Positions 1-7,538 of a stretch of 64,000 nucleotides of DNA are shown piece after piece. Below the pieces are notes generated by a model that ran no database searches, was not told where the DNA came from, and saw only the letters and a list, made by a program, of their open reading frames with translations. Every line of letters starts with the position of its first letter. Position 1 is the first letter of the stretch. The stretch covers positions 62,001 through 126,000 of the forward strand of contig NZ_LXVY01000027.1 of assembly GCF_001650735.1 (NCBI RefSeq), written 5' to 3'. The stretch comes from Sphingomonas sp. TDK1 (GTDB lineage Bacteria > Pseudomonadota > Alphaproteobacteria > Sphingomonadales > Sphingomonadaceae). Made by a program: the position numbers and the translations under genes.

Positions 1-59
1 TCCATGCCCGCCGCCAGTTGCGGCGAGCCATGGCGGGCGAATTGGCGGACTGGATCTAG
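1..59 (+). CDS. C-terminal end of an RNA polymerase ECF sigma factor (partial)
   Basis: The window opens inside a plus-strand reading frame (codons starting at base 3) that ends with TAG at 57-59. The visible tail reads HARRQLRRAMAGELADWI, a basic helix followed by a short acidic/hydrophobic end, as found after region 4 of ECF sigma factors. The ATG of the anti-sigma factor follows three bases later at 63, which is the usual order for a sigma/anti-sigma pair. Only 18 codons are visible, so the assignment leans on the neighbour. Confidence 0.6.
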   Translation, partial: HARRQLRRAMAGELADWI

Positions 60-62
60 ACG

Positions 63-689
63 ATGGGCGAACTTCTACATCTGCGTGGCGATCCGCACGA
101 GGCGACGATGCTGCTGCTGCCCTGGTATGTGACCGGGGAGATCGAGCTGGGCGACCGTCTGCTCGTGGACGCCCACCTGGCCGTCTGCGAGGAATGCAGC
201 ATGGAACTCGCCGCCGAACGACGGCTGCGCGATGCGGTCGCCGATCTGCCGCCGCCGCATGCGGGCGGATGGGATCGCATGGCTGAAGATCTGTCGCGTG
301 CCGATCGCACGCCGCGCTTGCCGCGCCGTTTTTCGCGCCGGGTCGGGTGGATCATCGCCGCCCAGGCCGCGGTCGTCGTGCTGGGCCTCGGCGTCATACT
401 GCAGCTGCAGCAGCAGGCGACGACGTCCGTGTCGTCCGCGCCCTACCATGCACTCGGATCCCCGCCGCCCAGCCAGTCCGGCAATATCCTGGTGATGTTC
501 GCCCCCGAAACGCGCGAACCTGCGCTGCGCAAGGCGATCGAATCCTCTGGCGCACGGCTGGTCGACGGACCGACTGCTGCCGGCGCTTATCTGCTCGCCA
601 TCGCGCCGGAGCAGCGCGAAGCCGCGCTTGCCCGGTTGCGGGCGGCGGCGGGTGTGACGATGGCGCAACCCGTCGACGCCGCGCCATGA
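63..689 (+). CDS. Membrane anti-sigma factor, zinc-finger type, with a prodomain-like periplasmic part
   Basis: A 208-residue protein. The N-terminal cytoplasmic part carries H38-x3-C42-x2-C45, the zinc-binding signature of ZAS/zf-HC2 anti-sigma factors that hold an ECF sigma factor inactive. One membrane helix lies at about residues 94-115. The periplasmic part (about 141-208) starts with ILVMF, continues with a GARLVDGPTAAGAYLL segment and ends near GVTMAQPV. This layout resembles the inhibitor-I9-like prodomain of subtilases, including the one on the protease encoded next door. The gene starts three bases after the sigma factor stop and overlaps the protease by ATGA. The anti-sigma role is well supported; the prodomain similarity is a reading by eye. 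Confidence 0.85.
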   Translation: MGELLHLRGDPHEATMLLLPWYVTGEIELGDRLLVDAHLAVCEECSMELAAERRLRDAVADLPPPHAGGWDRMAEDLSRADRTPRLPRRFSRRVGWIIAAQAAVVVLGLGVILQLQQQATTSVSSAPYHALGSPPPSQSGNILVMFAPETREPALRKAIESSGARLVDGPTAAGAYLLAIAPEQREAALARLRAAAGVTMAQPVDAAP

Positions 690-1888
690 CGTGGTGGCGT
701 GCCGCGTTGCTGGGGGCCATGACGGTGCTGATGGCGTCGCCGCCGCGCGTCGCCGCGGCCGACGTCCAGCCGCCGCGCATCCTGGTGATGCTGCGATTGG
801 CGCCGGCGCACTTCCGTGCCGGCAGCGGCTATGGCGGCGGCTATGGCGAGGATCAGTCGGCGGCCGGGCGGCGGCGTATCGCTGCGGCGGTCGCGCGTCG
901 GAACGGACTGCGTCTCGCCGGCAACTGGCCGATGCCGATGATCGGGATCGACTGTTTCATCATGGAAGTTCCCAGGGGCCAATCTCCCGCCGCCCTGGCC
1001 GCGCAAGTCGCCCGCGATGCCGCGGTCGAATGGTCGGAACCGATCGAGACGTTCCAGGCGGAGGGCGATCCCCTGCCGAACGATCCGCTCTATCCCGCGC
1101 AGCCGGTGGCGCGCGCCTGGCACCTGGCGGTGCTGCATCGGACCGCGACGGGACGGGGCGAGCGGATCGCCGTGATCGACAGCCAGGTCGATCTTCGCCA
1201 TCCCGATCTTGCCGGACAGGTTGCCGTGGACCGGAATTTCGTGGAGGGCGCATCCGTCACGGCCGAGCGGCATGGCACCGGCATCGCCGGGGTGATCGTG
1301 GCGCGGGCGGGCAATGGCATGGGCATTGTCGGTATCGCGCCCGCCGCGCGGCTGCTGGCGCTGCGGGCTTGCCGCGAACAGGGCGAAGGGGCCGGTGCGG
1401 CGACGTTGTGCGACAGCCTGAGCCTCGCCCGCGCGCTCAGCTTCGCGGTGGAGCAGCGTGCCGATGTGATCAATCTCAGCTTGAGCGGCCCGCCGAGCCG
1501 TCTGCTCGAATCGCTGCTGCGGATCGGCGTGGCGCGGGGTGCGACGGTGGTTGCCGCCTATGATCCGCGGCTGCCGGGCGGTGGCTTCCCCGCCACGGTG
1601 CCGGGCGTCATCGCCGTCGCCGAATCCACGGTGGGGCAGGCGGGCGGGCCCTATGTCGCGCCCGGTCGTGATATCCCCACTACCCAGCCCGGGGGGCGCT
1701 GGTATCTGGCAAGCGGTTCTTCCTATGCTGCGGCGGAGGTCAGCGGGCTGGTCGCATTGGTACGGCAGCGCGAAGCGAAGTCCGGCAGGCGTGTTCCGCT
1801 GGTTTCTGCTAGGCCGGGGGGCGGAGAGGTCGATGCCTGTGCGAGCGTGGTGGGGAAGGCGAGATGCCAGGCGGCTGGCCGCCCCTGA
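686..1888 (+). CDS. Subtilisin-like serine protease (S8 family), exported
   Basis: A 400-residue protein starting at the ATG that overlaps the anti-sigma stop. A signal peptide covers about residues 1-24, followed by a prodomain-like segment from ILVMLR to about residue 125. The S8 triad is readable: D165 in AVIDSQVD, H196 in RHGTGIAG, S346 in SGSSYAAAEVSG. The stretch that normally supplies the oxyanion-hole Asn (AAGN) reads AAYD at about 290-293, so that residue is not conserved. The protein is short for a secreted subtilase and has no C-terminal extension. It is probably periplasmic and co-transcribed with the sigma/anti-sigma pair, so the anti-sigma factor is a candidate substrate or partner. 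Confidence 0.85.
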   Translation: MTWWRAALLGAMTVLMASPPRVAAADVQPPRILVMLRLAPAHFRAGSGYGGGYGEDQSAAGRRRIAAAVARRNGLRLAGNWPMPMIGIDCFIMEVPRGQSPAALAAQVARDAAVEWSEPIETFQAEGDPLPNDPLYPAQPVARAWHLAVLHRTATGRGERIAVIDSQVDLRHPDLAGQVAVDRNFVEGASVTAERHGTGIAGVIVARAGNGMGIVGIAPAARLLALRACREQGEGAGAATLCDSLSLARALSFAVEQRADVINLSLSGPPSRLLESLLRIGVARGATVVAAYDPRLPGGGFPATVPGVIAVAESTVGQAGGPYVAPGRDIPTTQPGGRWYLASGSSYAAAEVSGLVALVRQREAKSGRRVPLVSARPGGGEVDACASVVGKARCQAAGRP

Positions 1889-2573
1889 TGCGCTGCTCGT
1901 CTGTGCCGCGTGCCTGCTCGCGCCCGGCGCGGCGGCGCAATGGAGCGGGCAGCTGACGGTCACCAACGACGCGCGCTGGCGCGGGCGCAGCATCAGCGAA
2001 GGGCGTCCGGCCACCACCGCCTCCCTCGGCTATGACGACCGGTCCGGGCTCTACGGCGATGTCAGCGCGACGGCCGCCGCTTTGCCGACCGGCATGGCGC
2101 TGCTCTCGGCAGGTGTAGATCTCGGTTATGCCCTGCGCCTGTCGGGCGAGCGGGTGCTCGATCTGGGCGTGACCCGCCGCGAGTTTCGGTCCTCCGCCAC
2201 CGTCTGGGGCGGATCCGGCTATACCGAGCTCTACGCCGGACTCTCCGGCCGTAGCCTTTCGGCGCGGCTGCATCTTTCGCCCGACTATCTGCGGCCCGGC
2301 ACGACGACGCTATACGCCACGCTGGACGGCGTCGCCCGGCCGCTGCCCGCCTGGCGGCTGCTCGCCCATGGTGGGATGATGCGCTTCCTCGGCGCGCCCG
2401 GCCCTTATAGCAGCGACCGCGGACAGTTCGACTACAGCCTCGGGGTGGCGCGCCGCCTCGGCCGCCTTGATGCGCAGCTGTTATGGACCGGCGGCCTGCC
2501 GGGCAAGGATTTCTACCGCGGCCGGGAGCGCTCTCGCCAGGCCCTCACCTTGGCGGTCTCGGTCGGGTTCTGA
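1833..2573 (+). CDS. TorF/TIGR02001-type putative outer-membrane porin
   Basis: A 246-residue protein beginning at ATG 1833, preceded by GGAGAGG and overlapping the protease end by 56 bases. A hydrophobic leader ends at GAAAQ near residue 36. The rest is made of alternating short strands with typical TIGR02001 opening residues (LTVTNDARWRGRSISEGRP) and a final aromatic residue (VSVGF), as in outer-membrane beta-barrels. Members of this family lie in the outer membrane; their substrate is unknown. It is the last gene of the sigma/anti-sigma/protease cluster and may be the regulated output. Confidence 0.75.
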   Translation: MPVRAWWGRRDARRLAAPDALLVCAACLLAPGAAAQWSGQLTVTNDARWRGRSISEGRPATTASLGYDDRSGLYGDVSATAAALPTGMALLSAGVDLGYALRLSGERVLDLGVTRREFRSSATVWGGSGYTELYAGLSGRSLSARLHLSPDYLRPGTTTLYATLDGVARPLPAWRLLAHGGMMRFLGAPGPYSSDRGQFDYSLGVARRLGRLDAQLLWTGGLPGKDFYRGRERSRQALTLAVSVGF

Positions 2574-2592
2574 GGCGTCCTGCTCCGGCCGC

Positions 2593-3609
2593 TCAGCCTG
2601 CCGGGCCGGTGCTGCCGCGCAACGCCAGTGTATAGGGTAGCCGGCGTGTCGTCGTCGATTTCCGCGATTCGCAGGCCGTTGGCCGGGTGAGCAGGTCGAC
2701 GGCGGCGGTCGCCATATCGATATGGGGCTGGCACACGGTGCTGAGCGGCGGCCAAGCCATGCGGGCGATGGCGGCATCGTCGAACCCGGCGATCGAGAGC
2801 TGATCTGGGACAGCGATTCCGTTGCGCATTGCCGCGACCAGCACGCCAAGCGCCATCTCGTCGTTCGCCGCAAAGACTGCGCTCGGCCGATCCGCCCCGG
2901 TAAGCAGCTTTTCGCCGGCGGCCAGGCCCGAGCGGAAGGTAAAGTCGCCCTGCAGCGTGCGTCGTTCGGGGACGTGCAGTCCGGCAGCGATCATCGCGGC
3001 CCGGAACCCTTCGAGCCGCCGGGCCGCGGCATGATGCTCGGGATTGCCCTGGATGAAGCCGATGTCGCGGTGGCCGAGCGCGATCAGCACCTCCGTCAGC
3101 TCCCGTGCGGCACCGACCTCGTCCATCTCCACCGCGGCGGTTCTGTCAGGGAAGTCGCCGGGCGAGATCCGGACGACGGGCACGTCGATGCGCGCGAACA
3201 GCTCGAGAAGCTCGGGCCAGTCGCACAGCGGCGGCGTGAGGATCGCGCCCCCCAGCCGCATGGACCGCAACGATGCCTCGCACTGCGTCAGCCAGCCGGG
3301 CCGGTCGCGGGTGACTTGCTCGACGACGAGATGATAGCCGAGCGCGCGACACCGCGCGAGCGCGCCCCGCTGCAGGTCGGCTGCATAGGCCGAGGCGGGG
3401 TCGTCGAAATACAGCCCGAGCAGGAACGAGCGGGAGCTGGAAAGCTCCCGGGCGAAGGCATTGGGACGGTAGCCCAGCTCGTCCACGACGCGCTGCACCG
3501 CCTCGCGAAGCTCCGGCCGGACATAGGCTTCGCCGTTGATCACACGCGATACCGTTTTCGGCGATACGCCCGCGCGTTGCGCGACGTCCTTGAGCGTTAG
3601 GGGCTTCAT
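2593..3609 (-). CDS. LacI-family transcriptional regulator
   Basis: A 338-residue LacI/PurR-type repressor. The N-terminal helix-turn-helix (TLKDVAQRAGVSPKTVSRVIN, residues 4-24) and hinge (LGYRPNAFARELSS) are intact. The periplasmic-binding-like sugar-sensing domain follows and keeps the AVFAANDEMALGV and IAGFDD motifs. It lies 12 bases downstream of the MFS transporter on the same strand and is probably co-transcribed with it. The palindromic sites at 4894-4930 in front of the divergent GH3 gene are its likely operators. The inducer is unknown; a glucoside or disaccharide is the natural guess from the GH3 neighbour. Confidence 0.93.
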   Translation of the reverse strand: MKPLTLKDVAQRAGVSPKTVSRVINGEAYVRPELREAVQRVVDELGYRPNAFARELSSSRSFLLGLYFDDPASAYAADLQRGALARCRALGYHLVVEQVTRDRPGWLTQCEASLRSMRLGGAILTPPLCDWPELLELFARIDVPVVRISPGDFPDRTAAVEMDEVGAARELTEVLIALGHRDIGFIQGNPEHHAAARRLEGFRAAMIAAGLHVPERRTLQGDFTFRSGLAAGEKLLTGADRPSAVFAANDEMALGVLVAAMRNGIAVPDQLSIAGFDDAAIARMAWPPLSTVCQPHIDMATAAVDLLTRPTACESRKSTTTRRLPYTLALRGSTGPAG

Positions 3610-3621
3610 GGTAGCGCAGTC

Positions 3622-4839
3622 CTATCGTTTCGCTGCCGGTAACGCTACCAGTCCTGCGAACGCGGCAATACCGAGATAGCACAGCAGCGGCAGCACCAGC
3701 GCGGCTGCCAGACCGACGCGGTCTGCCAGCGCGCCGGTCGCGAGCGGTACCGCGGCGCCGCCGACCACCGCCATGCACAGCATCATCGATGCATAGGGCG
3801 CAAGGCCGCGATCTTCCGGAAGTGCCAGTGCAAAGACGGTGGGGTACATGATCGCGTTGCAAAGCCCGACGGCGATCAGGGCAGCGGCACCGGCGACGCC
3901 GTGCGTGTGCATCGCGCCTGCGACGAGCAACACCGCTCCCGACGCCATGATGGCGAGCAGCCGTGCCGGCGCAATCCGGGCGAGACCCACCGCGCCTGCG
4001 AACCGGCCCAGCATGGCCCCGCCCCAGTACAGGCTGACCAGGCGCCCCGCGGTGGCGGGATCCGTGCCCAGGATATCGGGCCGAGCGAGATAATTGGCGA
4101 GCAGACTGCCGATCGTTACTTCCGCTCCGACATAGCCGAACATGGCGAGACCGCCCCAGGCGAGGCGGCGTTCCCGCAATACGCGACCGAAATCGGCGAG
4201 CGGCAGCCGCCGTGGCGCCGGATGCGCCGCAAGCAGGCCGCGTGCGCGCCAGAAGACCAGACCCAGCATCGCGAGCGCGACCGCGCAGGCGAGGAAGGGG
4301 AGCCCCATGCTCCATCGTCCGAGCGGGTTTGCCTGCAGCAGGAAACTCGCGCCGATCAGCGGCGCGAGGACCGTGCCGACCGAATTGAACCCCTGCAGCA
4401 GGGTGAGTCGCGCCGCGCCGCGTCCATCGGCCGCAACCAAGGGCTGCACGACATTGGCCGCGATCTGAAGGAAGGTGATGCCGGTAGAGAGCCCGAGCAG
4501 CGCCAGCAGCAACAGCGGGAAGCTGCCGATCGTCGCGGCGATGCACAAGCCGAGGCAGGCGATGGTCATCACGCCGAGCCCGGCAGCGATCGCGCGCATA
4601 TAGCCGGTACGGACCAGAAGCGCGGTGATGGGCAGCGCGAACACCAAGTAGCTCGAATGGAACGCGAACTGAACCAGCGCGCCGCGGGTATAGTCGAGAC
4701 GGTCGATCAGCGTGAGGCGGGGCACGAGGAGACCCACCAAGGCAGTGACGAACCCGCCCATGAAAAAGATGCCGATGGAGCGGCGGAACAACCGGCCGAC
4801 CATGTCTGCCGAGGCGGTTTCCTGAGATTGCGCGTGCAC
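3622..4839 (-). CDS. Sugar MFS transporter (fucose/glucose-galactose permease type)
   Basis: A 405-residue inner-membrane protein with about 12 hydrophobic segments. Features such as FFMGGFVTALVGLLVPRL at the start and a long hydrophobic segment with GITFLQIAANVVQPLVAA fit the FHS (fucose:H+ symporter/GluP) branch of the major facilitator superfamily. The start taken is GTG at 4839, which has a weak ribosome binding site; ATG at 4803 (MVGRLFRRS) is a good alternative. It is divergent from the GH3/TonB receptor genes and would carry the monosaccharides released in the periplasm into the cytoplasm. Confidence 0.88.
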   Translation of the reverse strand: MHAQSQETASADMVGRLFRRSIGIFFMGGFVTALVGLLVPRLTLIDRLDYTRGALVQFAFHSSYLVFALPITALLVRTGYMRAIAAGLGVMTIACLGLCIAATIGSFPLLLLALLGLSTGITFLQIAANVVQPLVAADGRGAARLTLLQGFNSVGTVLAPLIGASFLLQANPLGRWSMGLPFLACAVALAMLGLVFWRARGLLAAHPAPRRLPLADFGRVLRERRLAWGGLAMFGYVGAEVTIGSLLANYLARPDILGTDPATAGRLVSLYWGGAMLGRFAGAVGLARIAPARLLAIMASGAVLLVAGAMHTHGVAGAAALIAVGLCNAIMYPTVFALALPEDRGLAPYASMMLCMAVVGGAAVPLATGALADRVGLAAALVLPLLCYLGIAAFAGLVALPAAKR

Positions 4840-4893
4840 GGCGGAAGCTTAGCGCGCGCAGGAACCAAGGCAATGCCATTGCGGCTTTGTGCT

Positions 4894-4930
4894 TGACATC
4901 GATGTCAGATTCTCCCAGACATCGCTGTCA
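4894..4930. promoter_or_regulatory. Paired LacI-type operators in the divergent promoter region
   Basis: TGACATCGATGTCA at 4894-4907 is a perfect 14-base palindrome centred on CG, the classic form of a LacI-family operator. AGACATCGCTGTCA at 4917-4930 is an imperfect copy whose centre lies 23 bases away. The pair sits 55 bases before the MFS start and 250 bases before the GH3 start. It also overlaps a TTGACA hexamer (4893-4898), so repressor binding could block both directions. The 250-base leader between here and the GH3 start holds no gene that I recognise. Confidence 0.75.
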
Positions 4931-5179
4931 GAACGGAACCCGCCTTGATGCGGGCCATATAGGGGGAGAGGACATGTCGGGCATTGCTGCCGTTCGTTGC
5001 GCTGTCGCGCCGACGTCTTTCCCTTTTGATCCTTGTTTTTCGGTTCCGGCCCCCTCCTCAAGGGCGGATCACCTGCGGCCGTCGTCGTCCCGAATCACGG
5101 CGGCGGCCGCATTTTTAGTCTATGGCGTCGGTATTGCGTCCGCACGCACTGCCACGCCCCTGCAGGATGTCTCGCGCCG

Positions 5180-7423
5180 ATGATCGCAATCCGTGCCTTT
5201 GCTCTCGTCCTCTTGACGGTGAGCGCCCCGGGCGCGTTGCTGGCGCAAGATGCAGTGCCGGGTGCCGTGCAGTCCTGGCGGGATACGACGCGCTCGCCAG
5301 ACATACGGGCGGATGCGCTGGTGCGGGCGATGACCCATGCTGAGAAGCTGCAGCTCATTCACGGTTTTTTCCCGCCCCGCGTCAATCCGGCACCGACCGA
5401 CATGATTCCTTCGGCCGGCTACGTTCCCGGCATTCCGCGCCTGGGCATTCCCACGCTGCGCGAAAGCGACGCCAGTCTCGGCGTTGCCAACCAGGTCGAG
5501 CAGCGCAAGGGTGATGTCGCCACGGCGCTGCCGTCTGGGCTCGCCACCGCCGCCACCTTCGACGTCGCGATGGCCCGAGCCGGCGGAGCAATGATCGGGG
5601 CGGAAGCGCGTGCGAAAACCTTCAACGTCCTGCTCGCGGGCGGCGTGAATCTCACCCGGGATGCGTGGAACGGCCGCAACTTCGAGTATCTGGGCGAGGA
5701 TCCGCTGCTCGCCGGCTATATGGCGGGAGCGGCGATCGAGGGCGTTCAGTCGAACCATATCGTCTCGACCGTCAAGCACTTCATCCTGAATAGTCAGGAG
5801 ACGGGCCGCACGGTCCTGAACGCGCGGATCGACGAAGCGGCGCTGCGCGAAAGCGACCTGCTCGCCTTCGAATTGGCGATCCGGACCGGCAAGCCCGGGT
5901 CGGTGATGTGCGCCTATAACCGCATCGAGGGCGACTATGCGTGCGAAAGCCACCATATGCTCACCGATGTGTTGCGCGGCGACTGGCGCTATGCCGGCTG
6001 GGTGATGAGCGACTGGGGTGCCGTGCATTCGACCGTCAAGGCGGCCGTTTCCGGGCTCGATCAGGAATCCGGCCAGGAGCTGGACCACGCCATCTATTTC
6101 GCGCCGGACAAGATCGATGCCGCCATCCAGGCGGGCCAGATCAGCGAGGCGAGGCTGGACGAGATGGTCCGGCGCATTCTCACCGGCGTGATCGCCAGCG
6201 GTCTCTACGATCATCCGTCACCGGCTGTCGCGCAGCCGATCGACTATGCCGCGCACGCGGCGGTTGCCCAGCGCGTCGCCGAGGCCGGGATGGTATTGCT
6301 GCGCAACCAGGGCAATCTGTTGCCGCTCGCCAGGACGGCGAAGAAGATCGTGCTGATCGGCGGCCATGCCGATGTCGGCGTATTGTCGGGCGGAGGATCG
6401 AGCCAGGTGCGCTCGGTCGGCGGCGCGCCCGTCGAAATTCCGTTGACCAGCGGTGCGGCGGCTTCCTTTGCGCGCGTGACCTGGCATGCCTCGTCGCCGC
6501 TCCGTGCGATCCGCGCCAAGGTGCCGCAAGCGCAGATAACCTATGTCGACGGTCGCGATCCGGCTGCCGCCGCGGCCGCGGCCCGCAACGCGGATATCGC
6601 CATCGTGTTCGCCACCCAATGGGCCACCGAGGCGCAGGATCTGGAATCGCTGGCGTTGCCGGATCAGCAGGATGCGCTGATCGCCGCGGTCGCCAAGGCC
6701 AGTGGCAGGACGGTGGTCGTCCTTGAAACCGGTGGTCCGGTATTGATGCCCTGGCTGGAGCAGGTGCCCGCCGTGCTGCAGGCCTGGTATCCCGGTCAGC
6801 GCGGTGGCGAGGCAATCGCTGCCATCCTGTTCGGGGAGGTCAACCCGTCCGGTCGCCTGCCGATCAGCTTCCCGACAAGCGCCGACCAGTTGCCGCGCCC
6901 CAAGCCGGTGGTGCCGGCCGGGCTCAATTCCAATGCGGCGAGCGACGCGGGCGCCGGGGACGGGAGCGCGCTGCCGAGTTGGGACGTCACCTATCAGGAA
7001 GGCGCGAATGTCGGCTATCGCTGGTATGCGGCGCAAGGCACCCGGCCACGGTTCCCGTTCGGATTTGGCCTGAGCTACACCCGCTTCGGCTTCGGCGCGG
7101 CCCGATTCACCGGGGGCGCGGCGCCGGCGGTGACCTTCACCGTCCGCAACCAGGGGCGCCGCGCCGGTGCGGTGGTGCCGCAGCTCTACGTGACGGGGCC
7201 GGAGGGCGGCGCACCGCGCTTGGCCGCTTGGAAGCGCCAATGGCTGAAGCCAGGCGAAGCCGCGCAAGTAACGCTTGCGGCGGACGCACACGCCCTTGCC
7301 CGGTGGAAAGCGGGCAAGTGGTCGATCGCACCGGGGCGCTATCGACTTGCTGTCGGACAGGATTCCGCTTCCGCGACCATCGCGCAGGAAGTAGAGGTCG
7401 CGTCGATGGTGATTCGTCAATGA
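5180..7423 (+). CDS. Glycoside hydrolase family 3 beta-glucosidase/xylosidase, secreted
   Basis: A 747-residue enzyme. The signal peptide covers about residues 1-23 (cleavage near LLAQD). The GH3 (alpha/beta)8 domain has the substrate-binding K199-H200 pair (STVKHF) and the nucleophile D278 in VMSDWGAVHS. The second alpha/beta domain starts near AEAGMVLLRNQGNLLPL, and a C-terminal fibronectin-III-like domain contains FPFGFGLSYTRF. The start ATG 5180 is chosen because a GCAGGA site lies about 10 bases upstream and the signal peptide follows directly. It is the first gene of a run GH3, TonB receptor, SapC, halogenase-like. It releases non-reducing-end beta-linked sugar in the periplasm; exact substrate unknown. 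Confidence 0.93.
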   Translation: MIAIRAFALVLLTVSAPGALLAQDAVPGAVQSWRDTTRSPDIRADALVRAMTHAEKLQLIHGFFPPRVNPAPTDMIPSAGYVPGIPRLGIPTLRESDASLGVANQVEQRKGDVATALPSGLATAATFDVAMARAGGAMIGAEARAKTFNVLLAGGVNLTRDAWNGRNFEYLGEDPLLAGYMAGAAIEGVQSNHIVSTVKHFILNSQETGRTVLNARIDEAALRESDLLAFELAIRTGKPGSVMCAYNRIEGDYACESHHMLTDVLRGDWRYAGWVMSDWGAVHSTVKAAVSGLDQESGQELDHAIYFAPDKIDAAIQAGQISEARLDEMVRRILTGVIASGLYDHPSPAVAQPIDYAAHAAVAQRVAEAGMVLLRNQGNLLPLARTAKKIVLIGGHADVGVLSGGGSSQVRSVGGAPVEIPLTSGAAASFARVTWHASSPLRAIRAKVPQAQITYVDGRDPAAAAAAARNADIAIVFATQWATEAQDLESLALPDQQDALIAAVAKASGRTVVVLETGGPVLMPWLEQVPAVLQAWYPGQRGGEAIAAILFGEVNPSGRLPISFPTSADQLPRPKPVVPAGLNSNAASDAGAGDGSALPSWDVTYQEGANVGYRWYAAQGTRPRFPFGFGLSYTRFGFGAARFTGGAAPAVTFTVRNQGRRAGAVVPQLYVTGPEGGAPRLAAWKRQWLKPGEAAQVTLAADAHALARWKAGKWSIAPGRYRLAVGQDSASATIAQEVEVASMVIRQ

Positions 7424-7538
7424 AAACAAAATGAAAGGGGTGAATTTGAAGAAGAGCGAAACAACGCTGTAGCCGGGCTTCGCCGGCATTCAGCGGATAA
7501 TAGTGGCCTAACGGCCGGTTCAGGAGGGGAAGAAACCC

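Noticed and set aside
347..685. N-terminal extension of the S8 protease upstream of ATG 686
   Set aside because: The extension is Arg/Ala-rich shadow sequence over the anti-sigma gene, while ATG 686 is followed at once by a signal peptide and overlaps the previous stop by ATGA.
7472..7487. Hairpin GCCGGGCTTCGCCGGC between GH3 and the TonB receptor as a terminator
   Set aside because: The stem is only five base pairs and no T tract follows, so it is more likely an mRNA structure or chance.
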